From positions 1 to 8,302 of the forward strand of contig JACCSN010000432.1 in NCBI GenBank assembly GCA_013812985.1: a stretch of DNA of 8,302 nucleotides, written 5' to 3'. Shown in pieces: positions 1 to 7,082 of this stretch. Origin of the DNA: Hyphomicrobiales bacterium (GTDB lineage Bacteria > Pseudomonadota > Alphaproteobacteria > Rhizobiales > Afifellaceae). The notes beneath the pieces were generated by a model that did no database searches, was not told where the DNA came from, and saw only the letters and a list, made by a program, of their open reading frames with translations. A program made the position numbers and the translations under genes. How positions within the stretch are numbered: the stretch's first letter is position 1; every line of letters starts with the position of its first letter.

Positions 1-572
1 TCGATCAGTAGCTCGGCAAGCCGCATCGGGACGCCCGGGTCGCGCTCCGACGGTTTGAGGATGAAGGCGTTCCCACAGACGATTGCCGGCGCCAGCTTCC
101 ACATCGGGATCATCGCGGGAAAGTTGAACGGCGTGATGCCGGCCACGACTCCGAGCGGCTGACGCATCGAGTAGATGTCGATGCCCGGCCCGGCGCTGTC
201 GGTGAACTCGCCTTTCAGGAGATGCGGAATGCCGCAGGCGAACTCAACCACGTCCAGCCCGCGCTGGATGTCGCCGCGGGCGTCGGCGATGGTCTTGCCA
301 TGCTCGAGCGCCAGCGTTTCCGCCAAAGCGGCGTAATCGCGATGCACCAGCTCGATGAACTTCATGAGAACGCGCGCTCGTCGCTGCGGATTCTGGGCCG
401 CCCAGGCCGGCTGCGCGGCGGCGGCGTCGAGCACGGCTGCGCGGACCTCTTCGGATGAGGCAAGCGCCACTTCCGCCTGGATCTCGCCGGTCATGGGCTT
501 CAGCACCGGAGCGCTGCGGCCGCTGCGGCCCGCCCGGTGCTCGCCGCCTATGAAGTGACCGATGGCTCTCAT
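1..572 (-). CDS. mmsA: Methylmalonate-semialdehyde dehydrogenase (CoA-acylating), N-terminal part, truncated by window edge
   Basis: Cytosolic aldehyde dehydrogenase-superfamily enzyme that oxidatively decarboxylates methylmalonate semialdehyde to propionyl-CoA with NAD+ and CoA, the last specific step of valine breakdown. The visible 190 residues start MRAIGHFIGG. They contain the family's GVVAGITPFNFPAM block (about 141-154, with the conserved active-site Asn at 150) and LKPSE (172-176, whose Lys contacts NAD). The GITPFNFPAMIPMW wording is typical of the MmsA/IolA branch rather than general ALDHs. The catalytic Cys, expected near residue 285, lies beyond base 1. The start at 572 is supported by CAGGAG at 581-586, 8 nt upstream. 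It follows the enoyl-CoA hydratase gene after 42 nt, so co-transcription is likely. IolA (inositol catabolism) has the same reaction, but mmsB next door favours the valine role. Confidence 0.92.
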   Translation of the reverse strand, partial: MRAIGHFIGGEHRAGRSGRSAPVLKPMTGEIQAEVALASSEEVRAAVLDAAAAQPAWAAQNPQRRARVLMKFIELVHRDYAALAETLALEHGKTIADARGDIQRGLDVVEFACGIPHLLKGEFTDSAGPGIDIYSMRQPLGVVAGITPFNFPAMIPMWKLAPAIVCGNAFILKPSERDPGVPMRLAELLI

Positions 573-614
573 GATCGACGCTCCTGAAGCAAAACGCGGC
601 TGAATACAGGGTCC

Positions 615-1388
615 TCAGCGGTGCGTGAATTCCGGCTTTCGCTTTTCGGTGAAGGCTCGCATGCCTTCCTTTTGATCGGCAGTCGCAAACATGGAATGGA
701 ACACCCGCCGCTCGACCCGTATGCCCTCGGCCAGCGTGGTCTCGAACGCCCGGTTGACCAGTTCCTTGGTCAGAATGGCGCTCGGCAGCGACATCGAAGC
801 AATCGCCTCGGCCGCCTTCATGGCTTCGTCGAGCAGCGTGGCCGACGGCACGACGCGCGACACGAGCCCACAGCGCTCCGCCTCCACCGCGTCCATCATC
901 CGCCCGGTCAGGCACATGTCCATCGCCTTCGCCTTGCCGATCGACCTGGCTAGGCGCTGGGTGCCGCCCATGCCGGGCATGACGCCAAGCTTGATCTCCG
1001 GCTGGCCGAACTTGGCATTGTCGGCGGCGATGATGAAGTCGCACATCATCGCGACCTCGCAGCCGCCGCCGAGCGCATAGCCGGAAACCGCGGCGATGAT
1101 CGGCTTGCGGGTCGCGGTGAAGCGCTCCCAGACGCTGAAGAGATCGCCTTCCTGCATCTCGCTGAAGGAGCGCTCCTGCATGTCCTTGATGTCGGCGCCG
1201 GCGGCGAACGCCTTTTCGGAGCCCGTCAGGACGATGCAGCCGACGCCGGGGTCCCTGTCCGCCGCCGACATGGCTTGAACCAGTTCGTCCGCGACCTTCA
1301 GGCTCAGGGCGTTGAGAGCCTCCGGGCGGTTGAACGTCACGAGCAGGACGCGCCCACGCATATCAGTCAGGATCGTTTCATAGGTCAT
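615..1388 (-). CDS. Short-chain enoyl-CoA hydratase (crotonase family)
   Basis: A 257-residue crotonase-fold protein of normal family length that should add water across the double bond of a short-chain 2-enoyl-CoA. Both hydratase acid/base glutamates are in place: E111 in [12 protein letters not shown] and E131 in FGQPEIKLG. The oxyanion-hole segments are AAGADIKDM (62-70) and ALGGG (105-109). Having both Glu residues argues against 3-hydroxyisobutyryl-CoA hydrolase or an isomerase. The start at 1388 is chosen because the family N-terminus ([10 protein letters not shown]) begins there and the ATG overlaps the mmsB stop by 4 nt (ATGA), implying translational coupling; an open frame upstream to 1811 is an overlap with mmsB. 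Between mmsB and mmsA, its likely substrate is methacrylyl-CoA (inference); crotonyl-CoA or other enoyl-CoAs are alternatives. Confidence 0.93.
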   Translation of the reverse strand: MTYETILTDMRGRVLLVTFNRPEALNALSLKVADELVQAMSAADRDPGVGCIVLTGSEKAFAAGADIKDMQERSFSEMQEGDLFSVWERFTATRKPIIAAVSGYALGGGCEVAMMCDFIIAADNAKFGQPEIKLGVMPGMGGTQRLARSIGKAKAMDMCLTGRMMDAVEAERCGLVSRVVPSATLLDEAMKAAEAIASMSLPSAILTKELVNRAFETTLAEGIRVERRVFHSMFATADQKEGMRAFTEKRKPEFTHR

Positions 1389-2287
1389 TCGCCTGCGTTC
1401 TCCGCCGCCCCTCTGAGGAATTCGATGATGCCGGAGAAATCCTTGCCGCCATGCCCGAGCGCGCTGAACAAGGCGTAGATCTGCGCGGCTTCCGCTCCGA
1501 GCGGCGTGTTGGCTCCGGAGGCGAGCGCCGCTTCCTGGGCCAGGCGCAGGTCCTTCAGCATCAGGTCGGCCGAAAATCCCGGCCGGTATCCATTGTTGGC
1601 CGGCGAACCCGGCACCGGCCCGGGAACCGGGCAATAGCTCGTCAGCGACCAGCACTGGCCGGATGAGGACGCGGCGACATCGAACAGCGCCTGTCGCGCG
1701 AGCCCGAGCTTCTCGGCAAGCACGAAAGCTTCGGCCACGCCGATCATCGAGACGCCGAGGATCATGTTGTTGCAGATCTTCGCGGCCTGCCCGGCGCTGC
1801 CGGCGCCGCAATGCACGATGCGCTTGCCCATCGTGGCGAGGATCGGCTGGCTCCTCTCGAACGCCTCCGCGGAGCCCCCGGCCATGAAGGTCAGGGTTGC
1901 ATTGCGGGCGCCGGCCGTTCCGCCGGATACCGGGGCGTCAAGCGACGCGCAGCCGCGTTCGCTCGCCATTTCATGCGCTTTGCGGGCGCTGTCCACGTCG
2001 ATCGTCGAGCTGTCGATGAGGAGGGCGCCGGGCCTGACCTCCGTCAGGAGCTCGGCCCAGACCGACAGAACGTGCTTGCCCGCCGGCAGCATCGTCATCA
2101 CGATGTCGGCGTCGGCCAGGGTGGCTGTCGCGGAACAGGCGATCTCGACACCCTCCGCCGCCGCCGCCCGGCAGGAGGCTTCCGACAGGTCGAAGCCGAC
2201 GACGCGGTGGCCCGCCTCGACGAGGTTCGCGGCCATCAGTCCGCCCATATTGCCGAGCCCGATGAAAGCGATCACCTGCGACGCCAT
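1385..2287 (-). CDS. mmsB: 3-hydroxyisobutyrate dehydrogenase
   Basis: A 300-residue beta-hydroxyacid dehydrogenase that oxidises 3-hydroxyisobutyrate to methylmalonate semialdehyde with NAD+, directly feeding MmsA. The Rossmann motif FIGLGNMG is at 8-15. The substrate-binding signature DAPVSGG is at 117-123. The catalytic Lys is K170 in GQAAKICNN, with N174 following, and the C-terminal helical domain carries the second conserved Lys, K245, in LMLKD. The segment [26 protein letters not shown] at about 217-238 is characteristic of the HIBADH branch and separates it from tartronate-semialdehyde reductases. AAGGGG lies just upstream of the ATG at 2287, supporting the start. It begins 33 nt after the PaaK-like gene and overlaps the hydratase gene by 4 nt. 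I see no damage or odd composition. Confidence 0.94.
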   Translation of the reverse strand: MASQVIAFIGLGNMGGLMAANLVEAGHRVVGFDLSEASCRAAAAEGVEIACSATATLADADIVMTMLPAGKHVLSVWAELLTEVRPGALLIDSSTIDVDSARKAHEMASERGCASLDAPVSGGTAGARNATLTFMAGGSAEAFERSQPILATMGKRIVHCGAGSAGQAAKICNNMILGVSMIGVAEAFVLAEKLGLARQALFDVAASSSGQCWSLTSYCPVPGPVPGSPANNGYRPGFSADLMLKDLRLAQEAALASGANTPLGAEAAQIYALFSALGHGGKDFSGIIEFLRGAAENAGE

Positions 2288-2320
2288 CGTGTCCCCTTGC
2301 GCGCCTCGAGCGCGGCGGCG

Positions 2321-3568
2321 TCAGCCATATGTCCGCTCATCCGAGATGACCTTGCCGTCGTTCGGCAAGCTGCCCGGGCCGACGATTTCCGCCTGGCCCC
2401 TCACCTTGGTCACCGCCAGAAGCGTCGCGGCGAGCGCTTCGGCAAGGCGGGGATCGCGCGTTTCGCTTTCGGCCAGAAGCGTCATCGCATCGGCCTCGGC
2501 GTCGCGGGTCACCACCAGGCGCAGGCGCGCCACATCGGGGTGGCGCCGGGCGATCTCCGCCACCTGCTCAGCGCGGACGAACATCCCCTTGACCTTCGTC
2601 GTCTGGTCCGCCCGGCCCATCCAGCCCTTGATGCGCATGTTCGTGCGCCCGCATGAACTTTGTCCCGGGAGCACGGCCGTGAGGTCGCCGAGGGCGAGGC
2701 GGATCCAGGGCATTTGCGGGTCGAGCGAGGTCACGACGACCTCTCCGACCTCGTCGCCGCTCACCGGATCCCCAGTTCCCGGCCGCACGACCTCCAGGAT
2801 GATGTCCTCGTTGACCACCATCCCTTCCCGCGCGCCCGTTTCATAGGCGATCAGGCCAAGATCGGCGGTCGCGTAGCTCTGATAGGCGTCGAGGCCACGA
2901 CCGGCGAACTCGTCCTGCAAGGATTTCGGGAACGCGGCCCCCGACACGACGGCCTTGCGGAGCGAGCCGATCTCGTTCCCGGCGCTCGACATCGCATCGA
3001 GCAGGATTTTCAGGAAATCCGGCGTCCCGCAATAAGCGACCGGCTTGAACGCCTGGATGAGCTCGAGCTGCTGCTCGGTGTTGCCCGGTCCCGCCGGAAT
3101 GACCGGACAGCCGAGCGCGCGGGCGCCGGAATCCAGGATGAAGCCGCCGGGGGTGAGATGATAGGAGAACGTGTTCAGGACTACGTCGCCACGCCTGAAA
3201 CCGGCCGCGAACAGCCCCCGCGCGCAGCCCCAGGGATCGTCCCCGGACCGCTCGGCTTCGAAGATGGGTCCGGGCGAGGTGAAGAGACGACCGAAAGCTC
3301 GGAGCGGCGCGGCCGCCAATCCGCCGAAGGGCAAAGCGGCGGCGTGAAGCGCCGGCAGGTCGGATTTTCGCAGCACCGGCAGCTCCGCCAGAGCCGCCCG
3401 GCTGGTGATCGTGCTCGGATCGACACCGTGGAGCCGCGTCGCGTAAGCGGGCGCCCGCATGGCCGCGGCCAGCACGCCAGGCAGGCGCGTCAGGAGATCG
3501 GCCTCGCGCTCGCCCGCATCGCGCGTCTCAAAGGTGTCGTAATGGTCCGCCACGCTCACGCCAGCCAT
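2321..3568 (-). CDS. PaaK-like adenylate-forming enzyme (phenylacetate-CoA ligase family) with divergent P-loop
   Basis: A 415-residue protein with the layout of phenylacetate-CoA ligases: a large N-terminal domain, a TEQQLELIQAFKP stretch (164-176) matching PaaK's TEKQ...IQDFKP, GTPDFLKILLD (181-191), SGAAFPKSLQ (209-218), GDLTAV (294-299), the hinge GRADQTTKVKG (318-328) and a C-terminal PNDGKVISDE whose K406 fits the adenylation Lys. The usual ATP-phosphate loop (SSGTTGxP) is missing; TSPGPIFEA sits in its place (97-105). The Y-x-x-T/S-E motif reads YATAD (232-236). I believe relatives beside Liv-type transporters share this SPGPI form, so it looks like a subfamily trait rather than decay, but I cannot check. 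The frame is intact. The start overlaps the upstream ATPase gene by 13 nt, implying coupling. CoA ligation of the imported substrate is an inference. Confidence 0.8.
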   Translation of the reverse strand: MAGVSVADHYDTFETRDAGEREADLLTRLPGVLAAAMRAPAYATRLHGVDPSTITSRAALAELPVLRKSDLPALHAAALPFGGLAAAPLRAFGRLFTSPGPIFEAERSGDDPWGCARGLFAAGFRRGDVVLNTFSYHLTPGGFILDSGARALGCPVIPAGPGNTEQQLELIQAFKPVAYCGTPDFLKILLDAMSSAGNEIGSLRKAVVSGAAFPKSLQDEFAGRGLDAYQSYATADLGLIAYETGAREGMVVNEDIILEVVRPGTGDPVSGDEVGEVVVTSLDPQMPWIRLALGDLTAVLPGQSSCGRTNMRIKGWMGRADQTTKVKGMFVRAEQVAEIARRHPDVARLRLVVTRDAEADAMTLLAESETRDPRLAEALAATLLAVTKVRGQAEIVGPGSLPNDGKVISDERTYG

Positions 3569-4437
3569 CGCTTCCGCCGCCGGTAGTGCTTGACCTCTTT
3601 GAACGAGCGGCGGTTGCCGCCCGAGACGCCGAGATAGAACTCCTTCACGTCCTCGTTCTCGCGCAGCGTTTCGGCAGTCCCGTCCAGCACGATGCGCCCA
3701 TTCTCCAGGATGTAGCCGTAGTCCGCGAAGCGGAGCGCGATATTGGTGTTCTGCTCGGCCAGCAGGAAGGACACGCCCTCCGCTGCGTTGAGGTTGCGCA
3801 CGATCTCAAAAATCTCCTCCACGATCTGCGGCGCGAGCCCCATCGACGGCTCGTCGAGCAGGATCATCTTCGGGCGCGACATCAGTGCGCGACCCAGCAC
3901 GCACATCTGCTGCTCGCCCCCGGATGTATAGCCGGCCTGCGCGGTCCGGCGTTCCCGCAATCGGGGGAAGTAGGAATAGACCAAATCGAGGTCGCGTCCG
4001 ATCGCGCCGCGCCCGTCCTTGCGAGTGTAGGCGCCGGTCAAGAGGTTTTCCTCGATGGTGAGGTGGCCGAAGCAGTGCCGGCCTTCCATCACCTGGATGC
4101 AGCCGCGCCTGACCAGCTGGTTTGGCGACAGATCCTCCACGCGCTCGCCCAGGAACTCGATGGAGCCCTTGGTCACCTCGCCGCGCTCGGCTTGAAGCAG
4201 GTTCGAGATCGCCTTGAGGGTCGTCGTCTTGCCCGCGCCGTTGGCGCCGAGGAGCGCCACGATCCCCTTATGAGGAACACTGAGCGAAACGCCCCTCAGG
4301 ACGAGGATGATGCGGTTGTAGATCACCTCGATATTGTTGACCTTCAGGACGTCCGGCAGGATTTCGGGCGTCGCGGCGGGCTGCTGCTCCATTCGGACGG
4401 CGGATTGCATGGACCCCTCGTGGGGAGTGGCGGACAT
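3556..4437 (-). CDS. livF: ABC transporter ATP-binding protein, LivF type
   Basis: Cytoplasmic nucleotide-binding subunit that powers the LivH/LivM-type importer, pairing with a LivG partner not present here. From the ATG at 4437 it has 293 residues: Walker A GANGAGKT (64-71), Q-loop Q115 in CIQVMEGR, ABC signature TSGGEQQM (171-178), Walker B MILLDEPSMGLAP (191-203). The H-loop His is replaced, reading LLAEQNTN (226-233), as is usual for LivF. It exceeds E. coli LivF (about 237 aa) through an N-terminal extension of about 30 residues and a basic C-terminal tail ending KHYRRRKRWLA. An alternative start at 4410 (Met10) has GAGGGG 3 nt upstream, whereas 4437 has no clear Shine-Dalgarno. The stop overlaps the PaaK-like gene by 13 nt. 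The ligand is unknown; livF is used in the family sense. Confidence 0.92.
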   Translation of the reverse strand: MSATPHEGSMQSAVRMEQQPAATPEILPDVLKVNNIEVIYNRIILVLRGVSLSVPHKGIVALLGANGAGKTTTLKAISNLLQAERGEVTKGSIEFLGERVEDLSPNQLVRRGCIQVMEGRHCFGHLTIEENLLTGAYTRKDGRGAIGRDLDLVYSYFPRLRERRTAQAGYTSGGEQQMCVLGRALMSRPKMILLDEPSMGLAPQIVEEIFEIVRNLNAAEGVSFLLAEQNTNIALRFADYGYILENGRIVLDGTAETLRENEDVKEFYLGVSGGNRRSFKEVKHYRRRKRWLA

Positions 4438-4445
4438 CCCGGATA

Positions 4446-4471
4446 CGGCCGCGCCCGCGAGAGCGCGGCCG
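4446..4471 (-). promoter_or_regulatory. Intercistronic hairpin between the binding-protein and ATPase genes
   Basis: A perfect 9-bp GC stem (CGGCCGCGC at 4446-4454 pairing with GCGCGGCCG at 4463-4471) with an 8-nt loop fills much of the 46-nt spacer. No T-run follows in the direction of transcription, so it is not a typical intrinsic terminator. It could protect the 3' end of binding-protein mRNA or dampen downstream expression. It ends 8 nt before the ATG at 4437, so it may also cover that start. Confidence 0.5.
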
Positions 4472-4483
4472 GTGTTTCTCCGG

Positions 4484-5806
4484 TCAGGTGCTCTTGCACG
4501 CCTCCGTCCGCTCCGGCCACGGCGCGTTGGTCTTGACGTATTCGTCGGCGGCCGTTTCGAGGAGCGGCTGCACCACGTCGGTCATCGGCGCGAAATACTC
4601 TGTCGCCTGGACCCACTTCTCGCCGTCCCATTCCTGCACATAGACGTCGTGGTGGCCGGAATGGTTCTCGCAGGTGATGCGGACCGGCCGCATGAAGCCT
4701 TCGGCGCCGAGTTCCTTGATGCGCTCTTCCGTGATGTCGAGGTTCTCGAGCCCGATCCGCATGTCCACCGCGGTGATCGCCGTCTTGCCGGTGATCTCCT
4801 GCGCGGTGCGGATCGCTTCGGCCATCAGGATGGAATTGTAGACGCCGCGATTGTAGAGGTTCTCGCCGACCTTGGCCGGCTCCACCTGGCTCTTGCCGGC
4901 GTCGACGACATGCGTCTTGATGTCCTGGATGACAGGATAGTCCGCGCCGACGCCATGGAAGTTCAGCGTGCGGTAGCCCTTGGCCTGCTGGCCGCCGGCC
5001 CGCGCGTCATCCTCGCCGCCCGACCACCAGACGCCGTAGAACTTGTCCATCGGGTAACGGATCTCGGTGGCTTCCTTGACCGCGGTCGGGTTCATCGCCC
5101 CCCAGCCCCACATGATCATGTAGTCGGGGTTGTCGCGGCGGATGTTCAGCCATTGCGACGACTGGTTCTGCATCTCCTGGCCGGGAACCGGATACTGCAT
5201 CAGCTCGAAGCCGTATTTCTCGGCCATCTGCTCGAGCAGCGGGATCGGCTCGCGCCCGTAGCCGGCGTCGAGGAAGATGAAGCCGATCCTCTTGCCCTTC
5301 AGGTTCTCCAGGCCGCCTTCGCGCACTGATATGTCCTTGATGACCGCCGAGGCGCCGTCCCAATATGTGTCGGGCGGGTTGAACACCCATGGGAACGCTT
5401 CGCCCTGGGCGGCCGCCGAAAGCCCATACGCCATGGAGAGGACGGGGATCTTGTCCACCGCGGCTTTCGGGATGACCTGCAGCGTGATGCCGGTCGACCA
5501 CGGATTGAACACGACGGTCTTCTTGGCTTTTGCCTGCTCGTAGCACTCCACCCCTTTCTGGGTGTCGTAGCCGGTCTCGCATTCCTCGAGCTCAATGCGC
5601 ACGCCGCCGATCCCGCCGTCGCGCTCGTTCAGCATGGTCAGGTAATCCGCCATCCCGTTGGCGATCGGGATGCCGGAGCCGGCGTAGGCGCCGGTGCGGT
5701 AGGTGGGCAGCTGGATGTAAATGCTGTCTTGCGCCCTGGCCTCGACGGCCATTCCGCCCGCCAGAGCCAGCAGCGCCGCGCCGAGCGCCAATCCTTTCAC
5801 AGCCAT
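4484..5806 (-). CDS. Periplasmic substrate-binding protein of a branched-chain amino acid-type ABC importer
   Basis: A 440-residue secreted receptor that captures the ligand in the periplasm and delivers it to the LivH/LivM permease pair. The N-terminus has a Lys at position 4, a hydrophobic core (about 5-20) and VEARA before Q26, a Sec signal with AxA cleavage after about residue 25. No lipobox Cys is present. The mature part has the two-lobe type I fold expected of LivJ/LivK relatives (GSGIPIANGMADYLTMLNE at about 43-61, GKRIGFIFLDAGYG at 171-184). Four Cys occur (76, 88, 379, 437); C76/C88 could correspond to the disulfide of LivJ, and C379/C437 might form a second. The start at 5806 is supported by GAGGGAG at 5814-5820, 7 nt upstream. 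Length is above classic LivJ (about 367). Ligand identity cannot be read; hydrophobic amino, aromatic or short branched acids are all possible. Confidence 0.92.
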   Translation of the reverse strand: MAVKGLALGAALLALAGGMAVEARAQDSIYIQLPTYRTGAYAGSGIPIANGMADYLTMLNERDGGIGGVRIELEECETGYDTQKGVECYEQAKAKKTVVFNPWSTGITLQVIPKAAVDKIPVLSMAYGLSAAAQGEAFPWVFNPPDTYWDGASAVIKDISVREGGLENLKGKRIGFIFLDAGYGREPIPLLEQMAEKYGFELMQYPVPGQEMQNQSSQWLNIRRDNPDYMIMWGWGAMNPTAVKEATEIRYPMDKFYGVWWSGGEDDARAGGQQAKGYRTLNFHGVGADYPVIQDIKTHVVDAGKSQVEPAKVGENLYNRGVYNSILMAEAIRTAQEITGKTAITAVDMRIGLENLDITEERIKELGAEGFMRPVRITCENHSGHHDVYVQEWDGEKWVQATEYFAPMTDVVQPLLETAADEYVKTNAPWPERTEACKST

Positions 5807-5813
5807 CACGTTT

Positions 5814-5820
5814 CTCCCTC
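5814..5820 (-). promoter_or_regulatory. Strong ribosome binding site of the substrate-binding protein gene
   Basis: GAGGGAG on the minus strand, 7 nt before the ATG at 5806. It decides this start within an open frame that continues far upstream, and suits a highly translated binding protein. Confidence 0.7.
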
Positions 5821-5823
5821 GCT

Positions 5824-5837
5824 GCGGCGTACGCCGC
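5824..5837. promoter_or_regulatory. 14-bp perfect palindrome in the leader of the binding-protein gene
   Basis: GCGGCGTACGCCGC is its own reverse complement and ends only 3 nt before the Shine-Dalgarno at 5814-5820. As DNA it could be a dimeric repressor site; as RNA a 5-bp stem with a GTAC loop next to the RBS. Short GC palindromes arise by chance at this composition, so function is uncertain. Confidence 0.35.
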
Positions 5838-5874
5838 GTCTTCTTGGGCCGTTTCGCACAACTCGTCGGGTCGA

Positions 5875-5902
5875 CCTCTCTCGCGATGGTAGCCCGGAGA
5901 GG
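5875..5902 (-). promoter_or_regulatory. Inverted repeat in the livM to binding-protein spacer
   Basis: CCTCTC (5875-5880) and GAGAGG (5897-5902) can pair around a 16-nt loop, 32 nt after the livM stop codon. No T-run follows on the minus strand. The rest of this 128-nt spacer (5807-5934) holds the 14-bp palindrome and RBS; no promoter match is convincing. Confidence 0.3.
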
Positions 5903-5934
5903 CTGATCCTGAAAGCTCCAATTTCCCCGATAGC

Positions 5935-7014
5935 CTAGCCGTAGGGGAAGGGCCAGGCGCGGAGCTTCTCCTTGCCGACCTGCCACAGCCGGGCGAGGCC
6001 ATGCGGCTCCGCGATCAGAAGAAAGACGATGAGCGCGCCGATGGTCATGGTCGTCAGGTGCTGGATCGTTTCCGCGCCGAGGCTGAGCCCAAGCGCCGCC
6101 AGCACGATGCGGAGCGCGATCGGCAGCACCCAGATGAAGGCGGCGCCCATGAAGCAGCCGACCAGGCTGCCGAGGCCGCCGAGGATCGCCATGAACAGGA
6201 TCTGGAAGGACAGCCGGATGGAGAAGGAGGACGGCTCCGCCGCGCCGAGCCAGAAGAACACCAGCATCGCGCCCGCCACGCCGCAGATGTAGGACGACAC
6301 CGCGAAGGCGGAGAGTTTTGCGTTGAGCGGCCGCACGCCTATCAGCTCCGCGGCGATGTCCATGTCGCGGATCATCATCCATGTCCGGCCGAAACGGCCG
6401 CGGATGAGGTTCTTCACCAGCCAGGTGATCCCCACCACGATGACGAGCACGATGAAGTAGCGGGTGAGCGGCGCGGCGGCCGGGCCGGTGGCGATCAACC
6501 CGAAGGCGGTGCGGGTCGGCACCTCGATCGCCCCGGACGGATTGTAATTGTAGAGCCAGGGAATGCGGATGAAGCACCATTCCAGGAAAAACTGCGCCGC
6601 GAGCGTCGTGACCGCGAGGTAAAGGCCTTTGATCCTGAGGCTCGGCAGGCCGAAGAGGATGCCGATGCCGGCGGAGAACAGGCCGGACGCGAGCACCAGA
6701 GCGACGACGTTCACGTCCGGAAAGATGCTGGTGAGCTTGTAGCACGCATAGGCGCCCACTCCCATGAAGGCGCCCGTGCCGAGCGACAGCTGGCCGGCAT
6801 AGCCGGTCAGGATGTTGAGCCCGATCGTCGCCAGCGCGAAGATCAGGAAGGGGATCATGATGGAGGTGAGGAAGAACGCGTCGGCGGTGAGCGGGATGAG
6901 CACGAAGGCGACGACGAGGATGAGGCCGAGGCCGACCCGGTCCTGGCGGATCGGGAACATCGCCTGGTCGGCTTCGTAGGTCGTCTTGAACTGGCCGGCT
7001 TCGCGGTAGAACAT
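5935..7014 (-). CDS. livM: ABC transporter permease, LivM type
   Basis: Inner-membrane permease, 359 residues, that forms the translocation path with the LivH-type subunit. About nine or ten hydrophobic helices are visible (for example 28-44, 50-70, 103-124, 186-203, 235-256, 270-290, 322-337). Family hallmarks are GYAGQLSLGTGAFMGVGAY (71-89), the cytoplasmic ATPase-contact loop RGRFGRTWMMIRDMDIAAEL (205-224) and MAILGGLGSLVG (275-286). The start at 7014 is chosen over upstream Met codons in the same frame (up to 7119) because the MFYREAGQFKTTY N-terminus matches relatives as I recall them, GGGGA lies at 7019-7023, and the preceding 35 codons run through a hairpin-rich spacer. It is separated from LivH by two enzyme-like genes, which is unusual for liv clusters. 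Confidence 0.92.
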   Translation of the reverse strand: MFYREAGQFKTTYEADQAMFPIRQDRVGLGLILVVAFVLIPLTADAFFLTSIMIPFLIFALATIGLNILTGYAGQLSLGTGAFMGVGAYACYKLTSIFPDVNVVALVLASGLFSAGIGILFGLPSLRIKGLYLAVTTLAAQFFLEWCFIRIPWLYNYNPSGAIEVPTRTAFGLIATGPAAAPLTRYFIVLVIVVGITWLVKNLIRGRFGRTWMMIRDMDIAAELIGVRPLNAKLSAFAVSSYICGVAGAMLVFFWLGAAEPSSFSIRLSFQILFMAILGGLGSLVGCFMGAAFIWVLPIALRIVLAALGLSLGAETIQHLTTMTIGALIVFLLIAEPHGLARLWQVGKEKLRAWPFPYG

Positions 7015-7058
7015 CCGATCCCCGCTTAGTGGTGAAAATCTGACGCTTGACCCTGATG

Positions 7059-7074
7059 CGGAATAGCGCTTCCG
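7059..7074 (-). promoter_or_regulatory. Small inverted repeat upstream of livM
   Basis: CGGAA (7059-7063) and TTCCG (7070-7074) flank the hexamer TAGCGC, 45 nt before the livM ATG. It may be a second hairpin of the cupin-livM spacer or an operator. It is short, so chance occurrence is possible. Confidence 0.25.
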
Positions 7075-7082
7075 ACCCATTG

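Noticed and set aside
615..1388. Calling the crotonase-family gene 3-hydroxyisobutyryl-CoA hydrolase because of its mmsB/mmsA neighbours
   Set aside because: At 257 residues it is shorter than typical hydrolases (about 350 or more) and it has both hydratase glutamates (E111, E131).
244..1811. Minus-strand open frames extending the hydratase upstream to 1811 and overlapping mmsA/hydratase (244-1044)
   Set aside because: The hydratase N-terminus lies at 1388 with an ATGA overlap to mmsB. The extra upstream codons and the 244-1044 frame are Arg-rich shadows of mmsB, the hydratase and mmsA.
1764..2846. Long plus-strand open frames opposite mmsB and the PaaK-like gene (also 1811-2656 and 2660-3586)
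   Set aside because: They are antisense to well-supported genes, have low-complexity Arg/Ala/Ser/Pro-rich translations, and show no domain or start signal. High GC suppresses stop codons.
4446..4471. Rho-independent terminator at the hairpin after the binding-protein gene
   Set aside because: No T-run follows the stem on the minus strand and livF begins 8 nt later, so termination here would cut the transporter operon.
3586..5329. Plus-strand open frames opposite livF and the binding protein (3586-4536, 4334-5329)
   Set aside because: Both are antisense shadows without recognisable domains, and they cross the boundaries of real genes.
6001..7029. 342-codon plus-strand open frame opposite livM
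   Set aside because: The translation is His/Arg/Asp/Glu-rich, the typical mirror image of a hydrophobic permease gene; no motif or RBS was found.
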